Assembly: GCA_916700875.1 (NCBI GenBank) | Contig: CAKAKS010000032.1 | Location: forward strand, 19,211,629 to 19,275,628 | DNA: 64,000 nucleotides | Direction of reading: 5' to 3' | Source: Sebastes aleutianus | Lineage: Eukaryota; Chordata; Actinopteri; Perciformes; Sebastidae | In this document: one piece after another, positions 25,612 to 44,242 of the stretch | How the letters are laid out: each line of letters begins with the position of its first letter | Numbering within the stretch: position 1 is the stretch's first letter | The notes under the pieces: generated by a model | What the model was told of the DNA's origin: nothing | What the model saw: only the letters and a program-made list of their open reading frames with translations | Databases searched by the model: none | Program-made: the position numbers and the translations under genes

Positions 25612-25905
25612 GGTCGGACAAAACCAGTGGACAACTCTGGGGTCTGAAAAGTGAAGCCAATGCTGAAGTGCCTTAAACTTGCATTATTTCTAATAGCCAG
25701 CAGGGGGCGACTCCTCTGGTGGCAAAAAGAAGTCTGATTGTATAGAAATCTATGAGAAAATGAGCCTACTTCTCACTTGATTTATTACCTCAGTAAACAT
25801 TGTAAACATGAGTTTATGGTCTCAATCGCTAGTTTCAAGTCTTCTTCAATACAGCATGATGTTCATTTAGTAAATTATGGTCCCATTTAGAGTCAAATAG
25901 ACCAT
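25612..25905 (+). repeat. Dispersed fish repeat carrying a CTCF-like core
   Basis: Contains GCAAAAAGAAGTCTGATTG-like, TACTTCTCACTTGATTTATT, ACATGAGTTTATGGTCTCAA and GGTCCCATTTAGAGTCAAAT blocks that I recognise as a widespread fish repeat. CCAGCAGGGGGCG at 25697-25709 fits the CTCF core consensus. Confidence 0.55.
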
Positions 25906-27786
25906 AAAGCAGCAAAAAAAAAGAAGCACATCAACTGCATGTGGTGTGGCACCAGCATATAGGATATTTTCTAGCATGAAGGGCACCCTAGAGGGCATTT
26001 TATCACGTTTTCTTGCACATTGAGCCACCGTAGAGGACACTTTATCAGATTTTATCTACCATAGAGGGTATTTTTGCTGTGTTTTTTCAATTGCAGTGTT
26101 TCTTTTCCCACTATTTTATCCACGCATCCATCCACACATCAGCCTGTTAATCAATTCATTCATCCTCAGGGACTTCAAAGGGACACACAGGTGGCAGTGA
26201 ACAGGTCTGTCCACTATGCAGGATGACCCGATGCCCTGAGGAAGGGACACACCTTTAATTTCATAAGACTTCTGACCCGGCAGGAGCTCAACACAATAAC
26301 AAAACTACTACAACTTATGATTAAAAATACACCAACATTCAACTGTTAAGGACGATAAATAGTCATATTTTGTTTAATAGTAACAGTGTGAGGGTGTGAT
26401 AATTACTCAAAATCATGTTTTGTGGAGCATTTGCATATTTAATGACATAAAAGCCCATTAAATGTAATTTAATTTTCTACGATGATGTTTTTCTGTCAGT
26501 TGTATTAGAAAAAACATGAAAGAGGCTTTCAAATGGGCTTCTGATGTTTTTTAATTGTAATGCGAAAACATTAATCATTACATTGAATCCATTATAAACA
26601 AGTTTTTATTGATAATAAACGATAAAAATGATACTGAAGTGACATTAAAATCATCATTATGCTGTCGATGCTCAATGTGTTGTGTACACATTTAGCCCGA
26701 CTGCAGTTCAGACTTCAATTTACTGGGAAATGTTTTTTTCTTTCTTCTTTTACTGTTTTAAACATGTTGGATTTAGATTATTAATTAGATTTTCTTTAAA
26801 TGCCATTAGCTTTTCTTCAACTACCAGTTTCTTTTTCTTTTACATATTTTGAGGTGTTATTAAGAGACCCGTATTGCATTTGTCAATTTTAAATTTAATT
26901 TATCATTATTATTTATTATTATTTAAAAGATATGTGTAGCTTTATCTATCACATAATTGCATTTGTAAATTTTAAATTGAATCCATCATTATTATTATTT
27001 TAAAGACCCGTACATATATTATCTATCACATTATTGCATTTGTTAATTTTAAATTAAAATAATGATCGCAATCACATAGTTGTGTAATAGCTCTGTAATT
27101 AAACTGAAAAGCTAAATTACAACTAAACTAATAAAACTCAATCAACTAAATTTTTATTAAAACTAAAAAAATCTCCTAAGAACTCCTCTGATGTGTGAAC
27201 GTTAAAATCAATTTCTCAAGTTTTATGTTAACTGAAAAGCAAACAATAAATTTAAATGAATATCCTCACGCAAGGTGTGAATGCCATCTTTTCTTTGTCT
27301 GCTATATCATTATGTTCTTGATACTTTGATCATTTGTTAATTGAAAAGTGTATTCACTTTAAATAGCATTCGTACATTAATGCAGAGGGAAAAAACCTTC
27401 ATCTGCATACCTCCACACACCTGTTACCACCCGCAGGAAGAAGCACCTGTTCACTGCCTCCCCCCTCCGCCAAACCAAAACACTGTAAGCTATAATCAGT
27501 GTCTGCGTGATAAATATCTTCAGCCCATAATGCCACGTCTCCTTCCAACAAGTCGCAAAGGACATTAAAACCGTAACAGGCGTGGCAGGAACGAAAAGAG
27601 TTTATGTTTTAATGACACGCTGGCTTCCGCTGCGTCAAAGAATTGACTTCTGAAGTTGGTTTATAAGCACTTAATGGTTTAGGTCAACATACATTTCTGA
27701 GCTGCTGCTCCATTATGAACCGTCCTAACATCAGTTTACTGTCCTCAGAATCAAAACCAAACATGGAGAAGCAGCATTCAGTTTTA
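25906..27786. other. Intergenic DNA, no gene seen
   Basis: Very AT-rich. It contains an imperfect tandem of about 80-110 bp at 26870-27060, in which the block TTGCATTTGTCAATTTTAAA recurs about three times with ATTATTATT tracts. No coding signal. Confidence 0.5.
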
Positions 27787-28480
27787 TTAGGGATGTCAAT
27801 CGATTTAAATATTTAATCGTGATTAATCGCAAATTAATCACACATTTTTTATCTGTTCAAAATGTACCTTAAAGGGAGATTTGACCAGTATTTAACACTG
27901 TTATCAACATGGGAGTGTGCAAATATGCTTGCTTTATGCAAATGTATGTCTATATTTATTATTGGAAATCGATTAATAACATGAAACAATGACAAAGATT
28001 GTCCAGAAACCCTCACAGGTACTGCAATTAACATAAAAAAATAGGCTCAAATCATTACATGGCAAACTGCAGCCCAACAGGCAACAACAGCTGTCAGTGT
28101 GTCAGTGTGCTGACTTGACTATGACTTGCCCTAAACTGCATGTGATTATCATAAAGGGGGCATGTCTGTAAAGGGGAGACTCGTGGGTACCCATAGAACC
28201 CATTTTCATTCACATATCTTGAGGTCAGAGGTCAAGGGACCCCTTTGAAAATGGCCATGCCAGTTTTTCCTAGCCAAAATTTATTGTAAGTTTGGGGAGT
28301 TATTTAGCCTCCTTCCTGACAAGCTAGTATGACATGGTTGGTACCGATGGGTTCCTTAGGTTTTTTATAGTTTCATATGATGCCAGTGTCTTCACTCTAG
28401 TTTTAAAACTGACAACCTAAAAATCGCAAGTTGCGTTAATGTGTTAAAGAAATTAGTGGCGTTGAAACTAATTTGCGACT
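27787..28480 (+). repeat. Dispersed teleost MITE-like repeat, full-length copy
   Basis: Starts ATGTCAATCGATTTAAATAT, rich in AATCG/ATTAAT, and ends AGAAATTAGTGGCGTTGAAA. Homologous to 1-487 (opposite orientation) and, over its middle only, to 54983-55165. Non-coding. Confidence 0.7.
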
Positions 28481-28559
28481 GTTCAATTTGCCACCACCTT
28501 TTATGAATTTGGGACTATATTCATATCTCGCACTGCACTGTAGCTTCATTTGTATTCTA

Positions 28560-28727
28560 CTCTTCATTCTATCTTAGCTTATTTGTATCTTTTATTTTAT
28601 TTTACTCTTTTTAAATCCTATATTTTTGTGTATTTTTATATTGCCTTGTGTTTCTTGTACTATATATCTTGTCTTAATGCCTTGTTGTTGAAAGATGCTA
28701 TGCAAATAAACTTGCCACGCCTTGCCT
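28560..28727 (+). mobile_element. Probable LINE/SINE 3' end fragment
   Basis: T-rich sequence ending in GATGCTATGCAAATAAACTTGC followed by short CCTTGCC-like repeats; this resembles the 3' tail of a retroposon. No frame encodes a recognisable enzyme. Confidence 0.4.
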
Positions 28728-29689
28728 TAATGTACAGAAGTACGCTGTTATATAATTAAACCAGCTCCATAATGCATTTATGAATTACAGATCTGTATAC
28801 CGTGTATTATACAAGCAAGACCTAACTGTAATCCACTCGAGGAACAAGCACAACAAGACCGTTTGCCAAAAACACATATTCCATTTCTCATATCACATTC
28901 AAATGGCTCATTCAGGTATTGACAGTGTCAGATTGTTGCAGGCAAAGAGCGGAAATTTAAATGTCAATCAAACATCAAATGACAACGGGGAATTTGAGCA
29001 AAAAGTTGTGGTGTTTCACTCCCTCTGCTGGTTAGCAAATGAAATGTGAAGGTTGAATGCTATTTCAGAGTTTGTGTCAAAAATCGAAGAGCTAATTTTG
29101 CCTCATATAAAGCTCATGTTATCAAGTTAACATCTGAGACTTGACTATTACACATGTATTACACATTTTTAAGGTGCCAGCTTTAGTTTAAGTTCAATCT
29201 TGCCTATTAAAAAAAAACAGTGATACATGGAAAACTTAAAACACTGCTCACTGGTGTTTCAGAGCTACTGTACTTTGCCATATTTCTTACCAATATTGCA
29301 AGTGGAAGCAATGACGGATCAGCTGCCTGTGATTTATATCTGCTTTGACAATATGAAGAAGAAAAAAAACAACCTCTACACCCATAATAGCTAACACCCT
29401 TCATTGCCCTACCTTTGTTTGTGTCACAGCTCCTGTTATAGAAACACTGTTGCTGACGTACTGTACTGTTACTGTATCGTGTCCCTCCTTCACTGCAGCA
29501 ATGACACAAAAGAGGAAACATACCATCAGTGTTAGTCAGGATTATAATACTTTATGATGCTATGGTGACATAATCATTATTGTTCTTTTCATTCATACAT
29601 TCAGATAAATATTATTTTAGAGATGAATAATCATTCTACATGTTACATAATTCAGGAACACGTAGTCTGGTTGTACTGGATATAAATGG

Positions 29690-30560
29690 CTTAAGGGGAC
29701 GAAACCCCAGGTGAATAGGGTAAAGATTTTAACGAATAGATATCACCAAGACACTTCCCCAGTTGATTACTTACATTAAGGCAATAGTTTTTTGTATTAC
29801 AAGTTTTCTGAAATTTGATGTTTAAATACGCAAATGAAGCATTATCTTATGAAATATATGCAAATTTGCATATATTTCCAGAACAGAAATCTAAACATTG
29901 GATAAAGCCAGGTTCAAAATTCTTGTTTCATTTTGTTGACATATTAGAGTCAAAAGTTTTTACAGAGGGAATATATCTTTTTATCACTCCATAAATCAGA
30001 AAATACTGTCAACACCCATAGAAAAAATCCATTTCCTCCATGTTTTTAGGAATAAAATGTTCTATAAATCAGGCTATGAAAATATATGAACAAGCCCCTC
30101 TGTAAAAACCTTCAGAATATAGATAGGAATGAAACTGGAAAGTTTGGTGTATGTAAGCGCTACCTATGTGGAGATTTCTGACTCGTAGTATGAGAAAAAA
30201 CTCATTTTGAGAAAACGACCTTTAAAGATATGTATTGTAAATTTACATACATTTTGCACTGCAGGTGAATAGGGTAAACATTTTGAACTAATAAATAACT
30301 TCTCCAGTTGATTACTTACATTAGGAAAATTATTTCTTGAATTACAAGTTTTCTGAAATTTGTATGTTTAAATATGCATATGAGGCATTATCTAATGTCA
30401 ACTTTTGGTGAATTTAGGAGAAATTTACAGATACAAATAGACAAAGTGTGGTAAAATAAACACCTAAATGTGTATTTTGGATGTTTTCTTTCCATCAGTC
30501 TGAAAGAAGACATGTTATGGAAGCAAAAAAATCAAAAAATTGACCAGTGCATGTAAAATA
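29690..30560. repeat. Repeat with internal duplicated module
   Basis: The module GGTGAATAGGGTAAA ... CAGTTGATTACTTACATTA ... TACAAGTTTTCTGAAATTTG occurs at 29708-29870 and again at 30260-30400, about 550 bp apart in the same orientation. Non-coding; resembles a dispersed fish element. Confidence 0.55.
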
Positions 30561-30574
30561 ATGTTTTTGCCTGG

Positions 30575-30705
30575 GTGCCATAATAATAATAATAATAATT
30601 AGATTTGGATATATCCCAGGTGTCTGGCTAATGACACACAGTGATGCTGGAAACTTGAATTTCCCTCGGGATCAATAAAGTTACTATCTATCTATCTATC
30701 TATCT
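30575..30705 (+). mobile_element. LINE 3' tail with (CTAT)n
   Basis: TTGAATTTCCCTCGGGATCA followed by ATAAAGTTA(CTAT)n is the diagnostic terminus of a 5'-truncated fish LINE of the CR1/Rex kind. It ends only about 35 bp before the putative nipal3 promoter. Confidence 0.7.
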
Positions 30706-30734
30706 AATTAAAATAAATAAATCACCCTCTCCAT

Positions 30735-30860
30735 CAACGGTGACGTCATTCATGCGTAAGAGCGTCGTGCGTCATGCGTCAAGGCGTAGCTTGAAACGAA
30801 TCAAACCCGGATGTTTGATGCTCCTCGTCCTAAAGATGGTGTCTTCCTCGACTTAAAGCC
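30735..30860 (+). promoter_or_regulatory. Putative nipal3 promoter with full CRE
   Basis: A locally CpG-rich island in AT-rich surroundings. It holds a perfect palindromic CRE, TGACGTCA, at 30741-30748, two further CGTCATGCGTCA-like half sites to about 30780, and AAGATGGTG near 30833, which resembles a YY1 element. It lies about 240 bp before the nipal3 ATG; no TATA box is seen. Assignment is inference. Confidence 0.5.
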
Positions 30861-30982
30861 AGATAAACACCAAAACAGATGAGTGGTAAACACACAATGT
30901 CACAGCGACAAGATGAAACATCAGGTATTTGAATGTGTGACTACTGCTGATGATTAATAAGTAGCCAGTGAAGGTGAACAGG

Positions 30983-37765
<6,783 letters not shown>

Positions 37766-38770
37766 AACCAAGTATTTTTTATTCATATATTTTCATCCAT
37801 TCAACTATAAACAAACATTCAAGGACCTTGAAAGGCCAAGATGGGTTCAGTTTTTGTCACATATACACCACCTCCAGCCCAGTAGGGGGGGTTCACTGGG
37901 TGTTTTACACTGCCTTACACTCCTCTTCACATGCTTTCCTTTCTGAAATCTCTAAACCAAAACCATTTTTGAGAAGATGTCAGCTGTATTCATTCCAAAA
38001 ATGAACGGAAGAAACCCAAAGCTGCTGGACGCTGTAGTGGATTCACAAACATGGCTTAATGTGACAGCAGAGGTGGTGTTGGTGTTGTGCCTTGAAGAGT
38101 ACTGCCTGCACCCTGTGTCAGGACTCACTTCCATGACCGTTAAGCAATTTTTTCGCTCGTTAATGGGAACATACAGGGATCTGTTCTTCCATTGAGGATT
38201 GTGAAGTACTCCTCAACTGTCCTCAAAGTTATATAATGTAGCTACAGACTTGCCAACGAACTTTTTGACTTTGAGTATCTGCCTCTAACTCTCTCTCTTA
38301 TAGGAGCGGTTTTCACTCCACAATTTTGCCTCTTGTTCTTGGGAATTCATTGTATTATACTTTTCCTGATGTGACCAAACAGTGTGGGCAAGTCTTCTAA
38401 TTTATTGTAATGTATTTATTAATTTTCAAGTTAACTTTTAGTGTGCCTTAAAAAGCAGCTGTACACTGGATACATTACTGCAAGGCGGTACATAACCCAG
38501 TTAGGTGAGTGAAGCATCATTTGGCAGTTCAGTTATAAAAAGGCAACTGTAATCTGCACTTTGGATGACTCTAAATAGAAGGGAAGTGAATCACATTTGA
38601 AATAACTGATAATCTATTTAAATGTGCACTGTGAAGTATGAAAAATCTACTGTAGAAAGAATATGTCTAAATTTAGTTTTTGGCCTCTTTAATCTGATGC
38701 CTTGTTTGTTTGATGAAGTTTCTGATGACAAAACAAATCAAGAAATAAAACCAAAAGTATGCAGTTAATG
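37766..38770 (+). other. nipal3 3' untranslated region (putative)
   Basis: Non-repetitive, moderately T-rich sequence after the stop codon, with a polyadenylation signal AATAAA at 38744-38749. A second AATAAA lies at 39497-39502 beyond a MITE insertion and could serve a longer transcript. The exact end is not determinable from sequence alone. Confidence 0.45.
38744..38749 (+). terminator. Candidate polyadenylation signal of nipal3
   Basis: Canonical AATAAA about 980 bp after the nipal3 stop, within AT-rich DNA and followed by GT-rich sequence (TGTTGTTGTGG) some 30-50 bp downstream, as expected for a poly(A) site. Confidence 0.4.
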
Positions 38771-38897
38771 TTGAAAAATGACCATGTTGTTGTGGCACAA
38801 TGTTTTTTAAAATGTACCCGTCCCATCAACATTTTACGCGCTGAAAGATAATCCAGCAATAAGCAAATAAGTGTTTTATGATTAAATTAAATTAAAT

Positions 38898-39216
38898 TAG
38901 GGCTGCGCGATTTTGTAAAAATATCTAATTGTGATTATTTGCACTGATATTGCGATATGATTGACGATATTAGAGGGAATGATCATTTTTACATCATTAT
39001 TCTCATTTTCATTGAAAAACATTAAAATGATCATGGTGTGATTTTTGCAGCGATCTGTACCAAACAAAGTCTGTAGAGTATGATGTGTAGGCCAGGAGAT
39101 ATCTTCAGCCCCACAGTATTCAATTTAAAATGGTATTTTGACACACAACAAATATTGTGATTTCCTCCTCATTCCTCTTTTTGAATACTGCAGTAGGCCA
39201 TAATTGTGCAGCCCTA
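38898..39216. repeat. hAT-like MITE, family B copy 1, with 8-bp target duplication
   Basis: Inverted ends are TAGGGCTGCGCGATT and its counterpart AATTGTGCAGCCCTA. Flanks AATTAAAT (38890-38897) and GATTAAAT (39217-39224) match at 7 of 8 positions. Internal TGATTTTTGCAGCGATCTGT and ACCAAACAAAG are found inverted in the copy at 52711-53066. Confidence 0.8.
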
Positions 39217-40116
39217 GATTAAATACTCCATAATGAATGAATGCATGCATACATTGGATACACTCCACCTCTACATATGTGGCAATTCATTCCTACAGTG
39301 TTAATAACGCAGAGAGCCTTTCCACAGTATTCAGTACATACTTGTTTTGGTTATATCGCCTGTGGTTTGTTGTGTGTGTATAAACTCATCATTACATCAC
39401 TTTAAAACCAACTGTCTTGTTATTAAAACTGTCTTGTTATTACAACTGTCATCTAACCTGAACTGATGCTGTAAAAGTCAAACTTTTCCCATTGTAAATA
39501 AAATGCAATCTTGTGTCTTAAAACTTAATGTAACCTAGTTCTGGTGTTTTTTGGTTGGTCACAATTTACAGAAAGGTGTGCAAGGTTCGCAACACGTTTG
39601 GCGTTGAGATGATGTCACTCACTAGATATAATAGCTTCTCTGTCATAACTGCTTATTTAAATGTCCTAACAATGAACTCTTCTAGTATGTTGGACTAACA
39701 CACTGCAGTATCAGAGTACAGTCATAAACTGCGTCATAGGATATTCTACTGGAAGGAAAACCTCCAGCTCTTTGAGAGGTGATCTACGACCTTAGAAACT
39801 GCACACCACTGCAGTCTAAGAAGTCTATGGAAGCTATGATTATTTATTCTGTGGCCATAAAACAACACTTTAACTCATTTAACAGTGTTTGTGGAGTCAT
39901 TATAATCCTATAATCCATTTGGTGCGTGAAAAATCCTATTGACCTACCTGTCTTCTTTTTTGAAACCCTGTCGCCTCATGTTGCTTAAAAATGAAGTATT
40001 GCAAAAAACATTAAGTACTGAAATTCAACTTTACATTCAAGAGGGAAAAAGGGCACCCCTCTCATAATTATTTATTTTTAAAAAACATTACATAGCCCAT
40101 TCATAGCCTACAGTAG
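39217..40116. other. Intergenic DNA between nipal3 and rcan3, no gene seen
   Basis: AT-rich, with a short local duplication of AACTGTCTTGTTATTA near 39411-39445. No exon-like signal. Confidence 0.45.
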
Positions 40117-41480
40117 CACACATTTTACTTACTTTCATATCTATTTATTTCAATACCCATACAATCATGCAGATGTTTAATACTCAACAGATGATAGACG
40201 ACATTTCGGACGAGCTGAGCCATACAAGTAAACAAGCCTGGACCTCTGTAGGGGGGTCAAGGGGGAATTTATTTTATAAACAAGCTCTATTTTTATGCTT
40301 TGATGCACTCTGGCACCTTATTTACATGCAAAGTGAATGTCTTTGAATTGAAAAACGTTTTACTTCTACTATCATCAATCTGTTGTGACTTATTACTATT
40401 TATTTATTATTTATTTAAGCATGTTATACTGTGTCAGTCATAATTAGTTGTGATTTTATTGTTATATTATACTTGGGCTATGCATCTTCTATAGTAGGCC
40501 TACAATACTCCAATAATATTCCAACTGGAACATTATAGGGTTAAGTAAGGTGGTGTGTTTGTACATAGTGTTAATACTTAAAGTGCTTTCCTGTGTTATC
40601 TGTAGCCTATAGTATCGCTTTATAACACATTATAGGATGCCTATAGGCTGGAATCAACAGCAACCAGCCAGACAGGCAGGTATGCATGCAGAGCTGAGGT
40701 GTGTGAGCTATACTCATTCAGGTTTTAGTCAGGAGGATGCTCATACATATTATACAGCAGGATAAAGAGACACGTTCTGAATTTCTACAGCAGATAAAAC
40801 ACACTATTTTACTTACTTACATATCCATTTATTTCAATACCCATACAATCATGCAGATGTTTAATACTCAACAGATGATGGACGACATTTCGGACGAGCT
40901 GAGCCATACAAGTAAACAAGCCTGGACCTCTGTAGGGGGGTCAAGGGTGAATTTCTTTTATAAACAAGCTCTATTTTGGTGCTTTGATGCACTCTGGCAC
41001 CTTATTTAGTCTTAATCAATTGAAAAACGTTTTACTTCTACTATTATCAATGTCTTGTTACTTATTCCTATTTATTTATTATTTCTTTAAGCATGTTATA
41101 CTGTGTCAGTCATACCCAGTTGTGTTTGTATTGTTATATTATTATACTTGGGCTATGGATCTTCTATAGTAGGCCTACAGTATAATACTCCAATAATATT
41201 CCAACTGAAACATTATAGGGTTAAGTAAGGTGGTGTGTTTGTACATAAGTGTTAATACTTAAAGTGCTTGCCTGTGTGTTTTCTGAAGCCTATAGTATCG
41301 CTTTATAATATATTATAGGATGCCTATTATATAGGCTGTAATCAACAGCAACCAGCCAGACAGGCAGGTATGCATGCAGAGCTGAGGTGTCTGAGCTAAT
41401 CATTCAAGGTTTTAGTCAGGAGCATGCTCATGCATATTATGCAGCAGGATAAAGAGACAAAAAAAGAGAATAAAAGACAC
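40117..41480 (+). repeat. Tandem duplication, two units of about 680 bp
   Basis: Unit 1 (40117-40797) and unit 2 (40798-41480) share long near-identical blocks. Examples are TACCCATACAATCATGCAGATG-type sequence at 40160 and 40830, GACATTTCGGACGAGCTGAG at 40201 and 40883, and GGTTAAGTAAGGTGGTGTGT at 40539 and 41219. Differences are scattered substitutions and small indels, so the duplication is not brand new. A third start (ACACTATTTTGGG) is hinted at 41479. No protein function is recognised in the frame it opens. Confidence 0.85.
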
Positions 41481-41754
41481 TATTTTGGGTTTGGGTTGCC
41501 CCAAAATTGAAGTTTTCTGTGTGCAACAGGTGGATCAGATAACTGTAATCTAGAAACATGAGATGTCTGCAGAGATGTGTGACTTTACCTCTTTACACAG
41601 TGGGTGTGAGACAGCTGATGGACACCACCACAGACTGGCTGCTTTGTCTCTCTCCAGGACGTCCTTGTGTATCATATTAAAGCGCAGTTTTACAGCAGCA
41701 GCAGAGCTCTCTCTGTGTGTGCTGCTGCTCGGTTGAAGCGGAGCATCCTCCTCT

Positions 41755-41900
41755 GCTGCAGCCCGATTGGTCGCTCGGAGCCTCCGCCGGCCTCTCATTG
41801 GTCGCACCTGCCGGGGTCCTGACGCTGGAGTAGGCTGCATCAGATAGTGTCCAATAATCCAGTAATAACAAAACACCGACACGTCTGACTGACAGACAGC
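41755..41900 (+). promoter_or_regulatory. Putative rcan3 promoter, CpG-rich with three CCAAT boxes
   Basis: The GC content rises sharply. Two ATTGG (inverted CCAAT) at 41766-41770 and 41797-41801, each within a (C)ATTGGTCGC context and 31 bp apart, and a direct CCAAT at 41851-41855 suggest NF-Y binding. It lies just before the putative non-coding exon. Assignment to rcan3 is by position and strand. Confidence 0.5.
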
Positions 41901-42044
41901 AGCTCAGCCTCAAAAAAAAAAAAAAAGAGACACATCAGAGCAGCTTCAGTCTGTTTGACAAAGTCACCTGGAAAAAATCCTGTTTTTTTGTTTTAGTCCA
42001 GCTTGCAATGCGTCGTTTCGGCCGCTTTCACTGACACTAGTGAG
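41900..42044 (+). other. Putative non-coding first exon of rcan3
   Basis: GC-moderate sequence after the promoter-like island, ending in ACTAGTGAG with the strong donor GTGAGT at 42045. The matching acceptor, CTCTCCCCAG, lies at 44233-44242, before 57 nt of leader and the rcan3 ATG. The 5' limit is a guess; transcript data would be needed to place it. Confidence 0.4.
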
Positions 42045-43039
42045 GTGAGTAATGCATTAACTTCACCTGTTAGCTCGTCACCACCACTCTGAGCTAACTT
42101 TCCTTTCAATTCACCCTCTTTATATGAGCTTAAAACACCATTTGGCACCGGAAACAAGAGTGCTTTCATTAGTTACTTTGTTGCTAAACACGCGTGCAGC
42201 AATTTGTTGCACACGAGCTGTGACATTCAGGTGGTTTCCTTGGGAGTGCACGCGATGCAAATGTTGATGTCACGATCCTGCACGGCCATTTATTTCTACT
42301 GTGGACAGACATGTGATGTTATTGATGTCATTGCATGCTCGTGCTCTTATTTGTGCACGAGATTGAATGACAATGTGACACAGTTTTTTTTTGGTCTATA
42401 ATCAATATCCATAGTACTGTATCTCTGCTAAATTTATTTTTAGATCATTTTTAAGATTCATTTCAGGTATTGTGATTAAAATATGAATGATAACCTTCAG
42501 TCGTTTAAATGTCCCACTAGATGGCACTCTATACCCCCAGTACAATGTTGGAAGTTTCACATTCATTCATTCATAAACATGTTCAGATTTTCATTACAAT
42601 TCTGCAAATATATTTTACAGTATAAAAACATTATATATAAATAAAATAAATTATACAACAATGAAAATGTAAGGAAAGGAAAAGATGAATGAAAATAAAA
42701 TAAAAAAATAAACCAAAAACAATTGGTAAATTTGAAATGTCTAAACAATTTAATATTTTTTGCCCATTTATAGTTTTTGTATTTTAAGTTATCAATCTTA
42801 GTCAAATGTGTTTTAAAAATCAGTATTTTTTAAAAAATATAAAAGGAGGGTATTCTTTTAAGCCATATCATTTTATGTATGTAATATTTTGCTAAGATAA
42901 TAATCAAATTAATTATGTAAATCTCATCTGCCGAAAGGATGGGATTGTTAGAACTGAATATCTTTGGATTTTGAACTGTTGGTTGGACAACACAAGCGAT
43001 TAAAATTCTTCTTCTTTTTTGTCCACAATTCTTTGTATA

Positions 43040-43085
<46 letters not shown>

Positions 43086-44242
43086 TAATTTTTTTTATTT
43101 TATTTTATTTAGTTTTTTTTATGGACTAAACATTTAAGCAATTCATTTAGAAAATAATCACTAATCCAAAATGAAAACATCATTAATTGCAGCCCTTAAA
43201 GGAACACAGTACCTCATCCTTTTTTTTACTACTATATTTGTGTATAATTTATATCTGTTTTATATTTAGTTTTCTTTTACTGTTTACTTATTAAAATATC
43301 TTTATTGTTTACTTGCTATTTATTATATCTTGTTCTGGCTTTTACTGATGCCTCTTGTTGTTTGCACTGTCCCCTTTGCTGCTGTAACACTGCAAATTTC
43401 CCCATCATGGGACTAATAAAGGATTATCTTATCTTATCGATCTGGATTGATATATCGATTTAATGATCATCGATCCAATATATCGATGCAAAGTGAAAAC
43501 ACTGATACAAAACATGAAAATAGTGGCACTTTATAGTGAACAACAGGGGGTCTATTTTTATTCTTTTTATTAAAAAGATGAAAAAATTTAAATGTATGGA
43601 AGAGCCCAGTAATAAAATGGTCAAATCATATTTTAGTTGTTTGTTTGTGACTTGATATAAATGTAACTGATTGTGTTAAATGGGCATATGATATTGTCTC
43701 ATATCGATTGCAGGCCCCTGAATTGAATCGAATCAAAATCGTATCGTGGCAGACTTTGTGATATCAGCAAATATCGTATCGTTGAGAATCACTATAATAT
43801 TGTATCGTGATGAAGGAGTAAGTATAAGTATACACCCCTAAGTGAAAGATGGCTCATAAAACATTTAGGACTGGGACCAAGTTGTTTTCTCATTCACCAG
43901 CAAATTCACAGATACAGTATACCATACAATACCATAATTGAACCATGACCAGACAGAATATTTTAATCAGGAATACTGAGTCTTTTATTTTTTATTTGCC
44001 TTATCTTTTGTCCTGTTCATCTTTCTCTCTTCTTGCCATCTTTAACTGTCACTACTTCCTCCTTTCCCCTCTCCGTTTCTCTCTTTTATCTGCCTGTGTG
44101 GTATCAACACTGACACTTAAGTGCAACCCTGTAATCTTCAGGCACCAGAGTGTCTCACTACCACCTCATTCTCTGTGCGCTTTTCCACAAACATCCAGCC
44201 TGTATATTATTCACCTTATCTCTTCACCTCCCCTCTCCCCAG
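42045..44242 (+). other. rcan3 first intron (putative)
   Basis: No exon-like frame. Contains (TA)n at 43037-43085, a LINE tail ending at 43440, and an ATCGATA-rich dispersed repeat at about 43435-43835 (ATATCGATTTAATGATCATC ... ATATCGTATCGTTGAGAATC). Confidence 0.5.
43320..43440 (+). mobile_element. LINE 3' tail
   Basis: CACTGCAAATTTCCCCATCA followed by TGGGACTAATAAAGGAT(TATCT)n marks the 3' end of a 5'-truncated LINE, the same type as the tails at 16800-16965 and, inverted, 60146-60200. Confidence 0.65.

Noticed and set aside
40737..41009. 90-codon frame in the tandem duplication
   Set aside because: The other copy does not keep the frame, there is no known domain, and the start and stop fall within repeat sequence.
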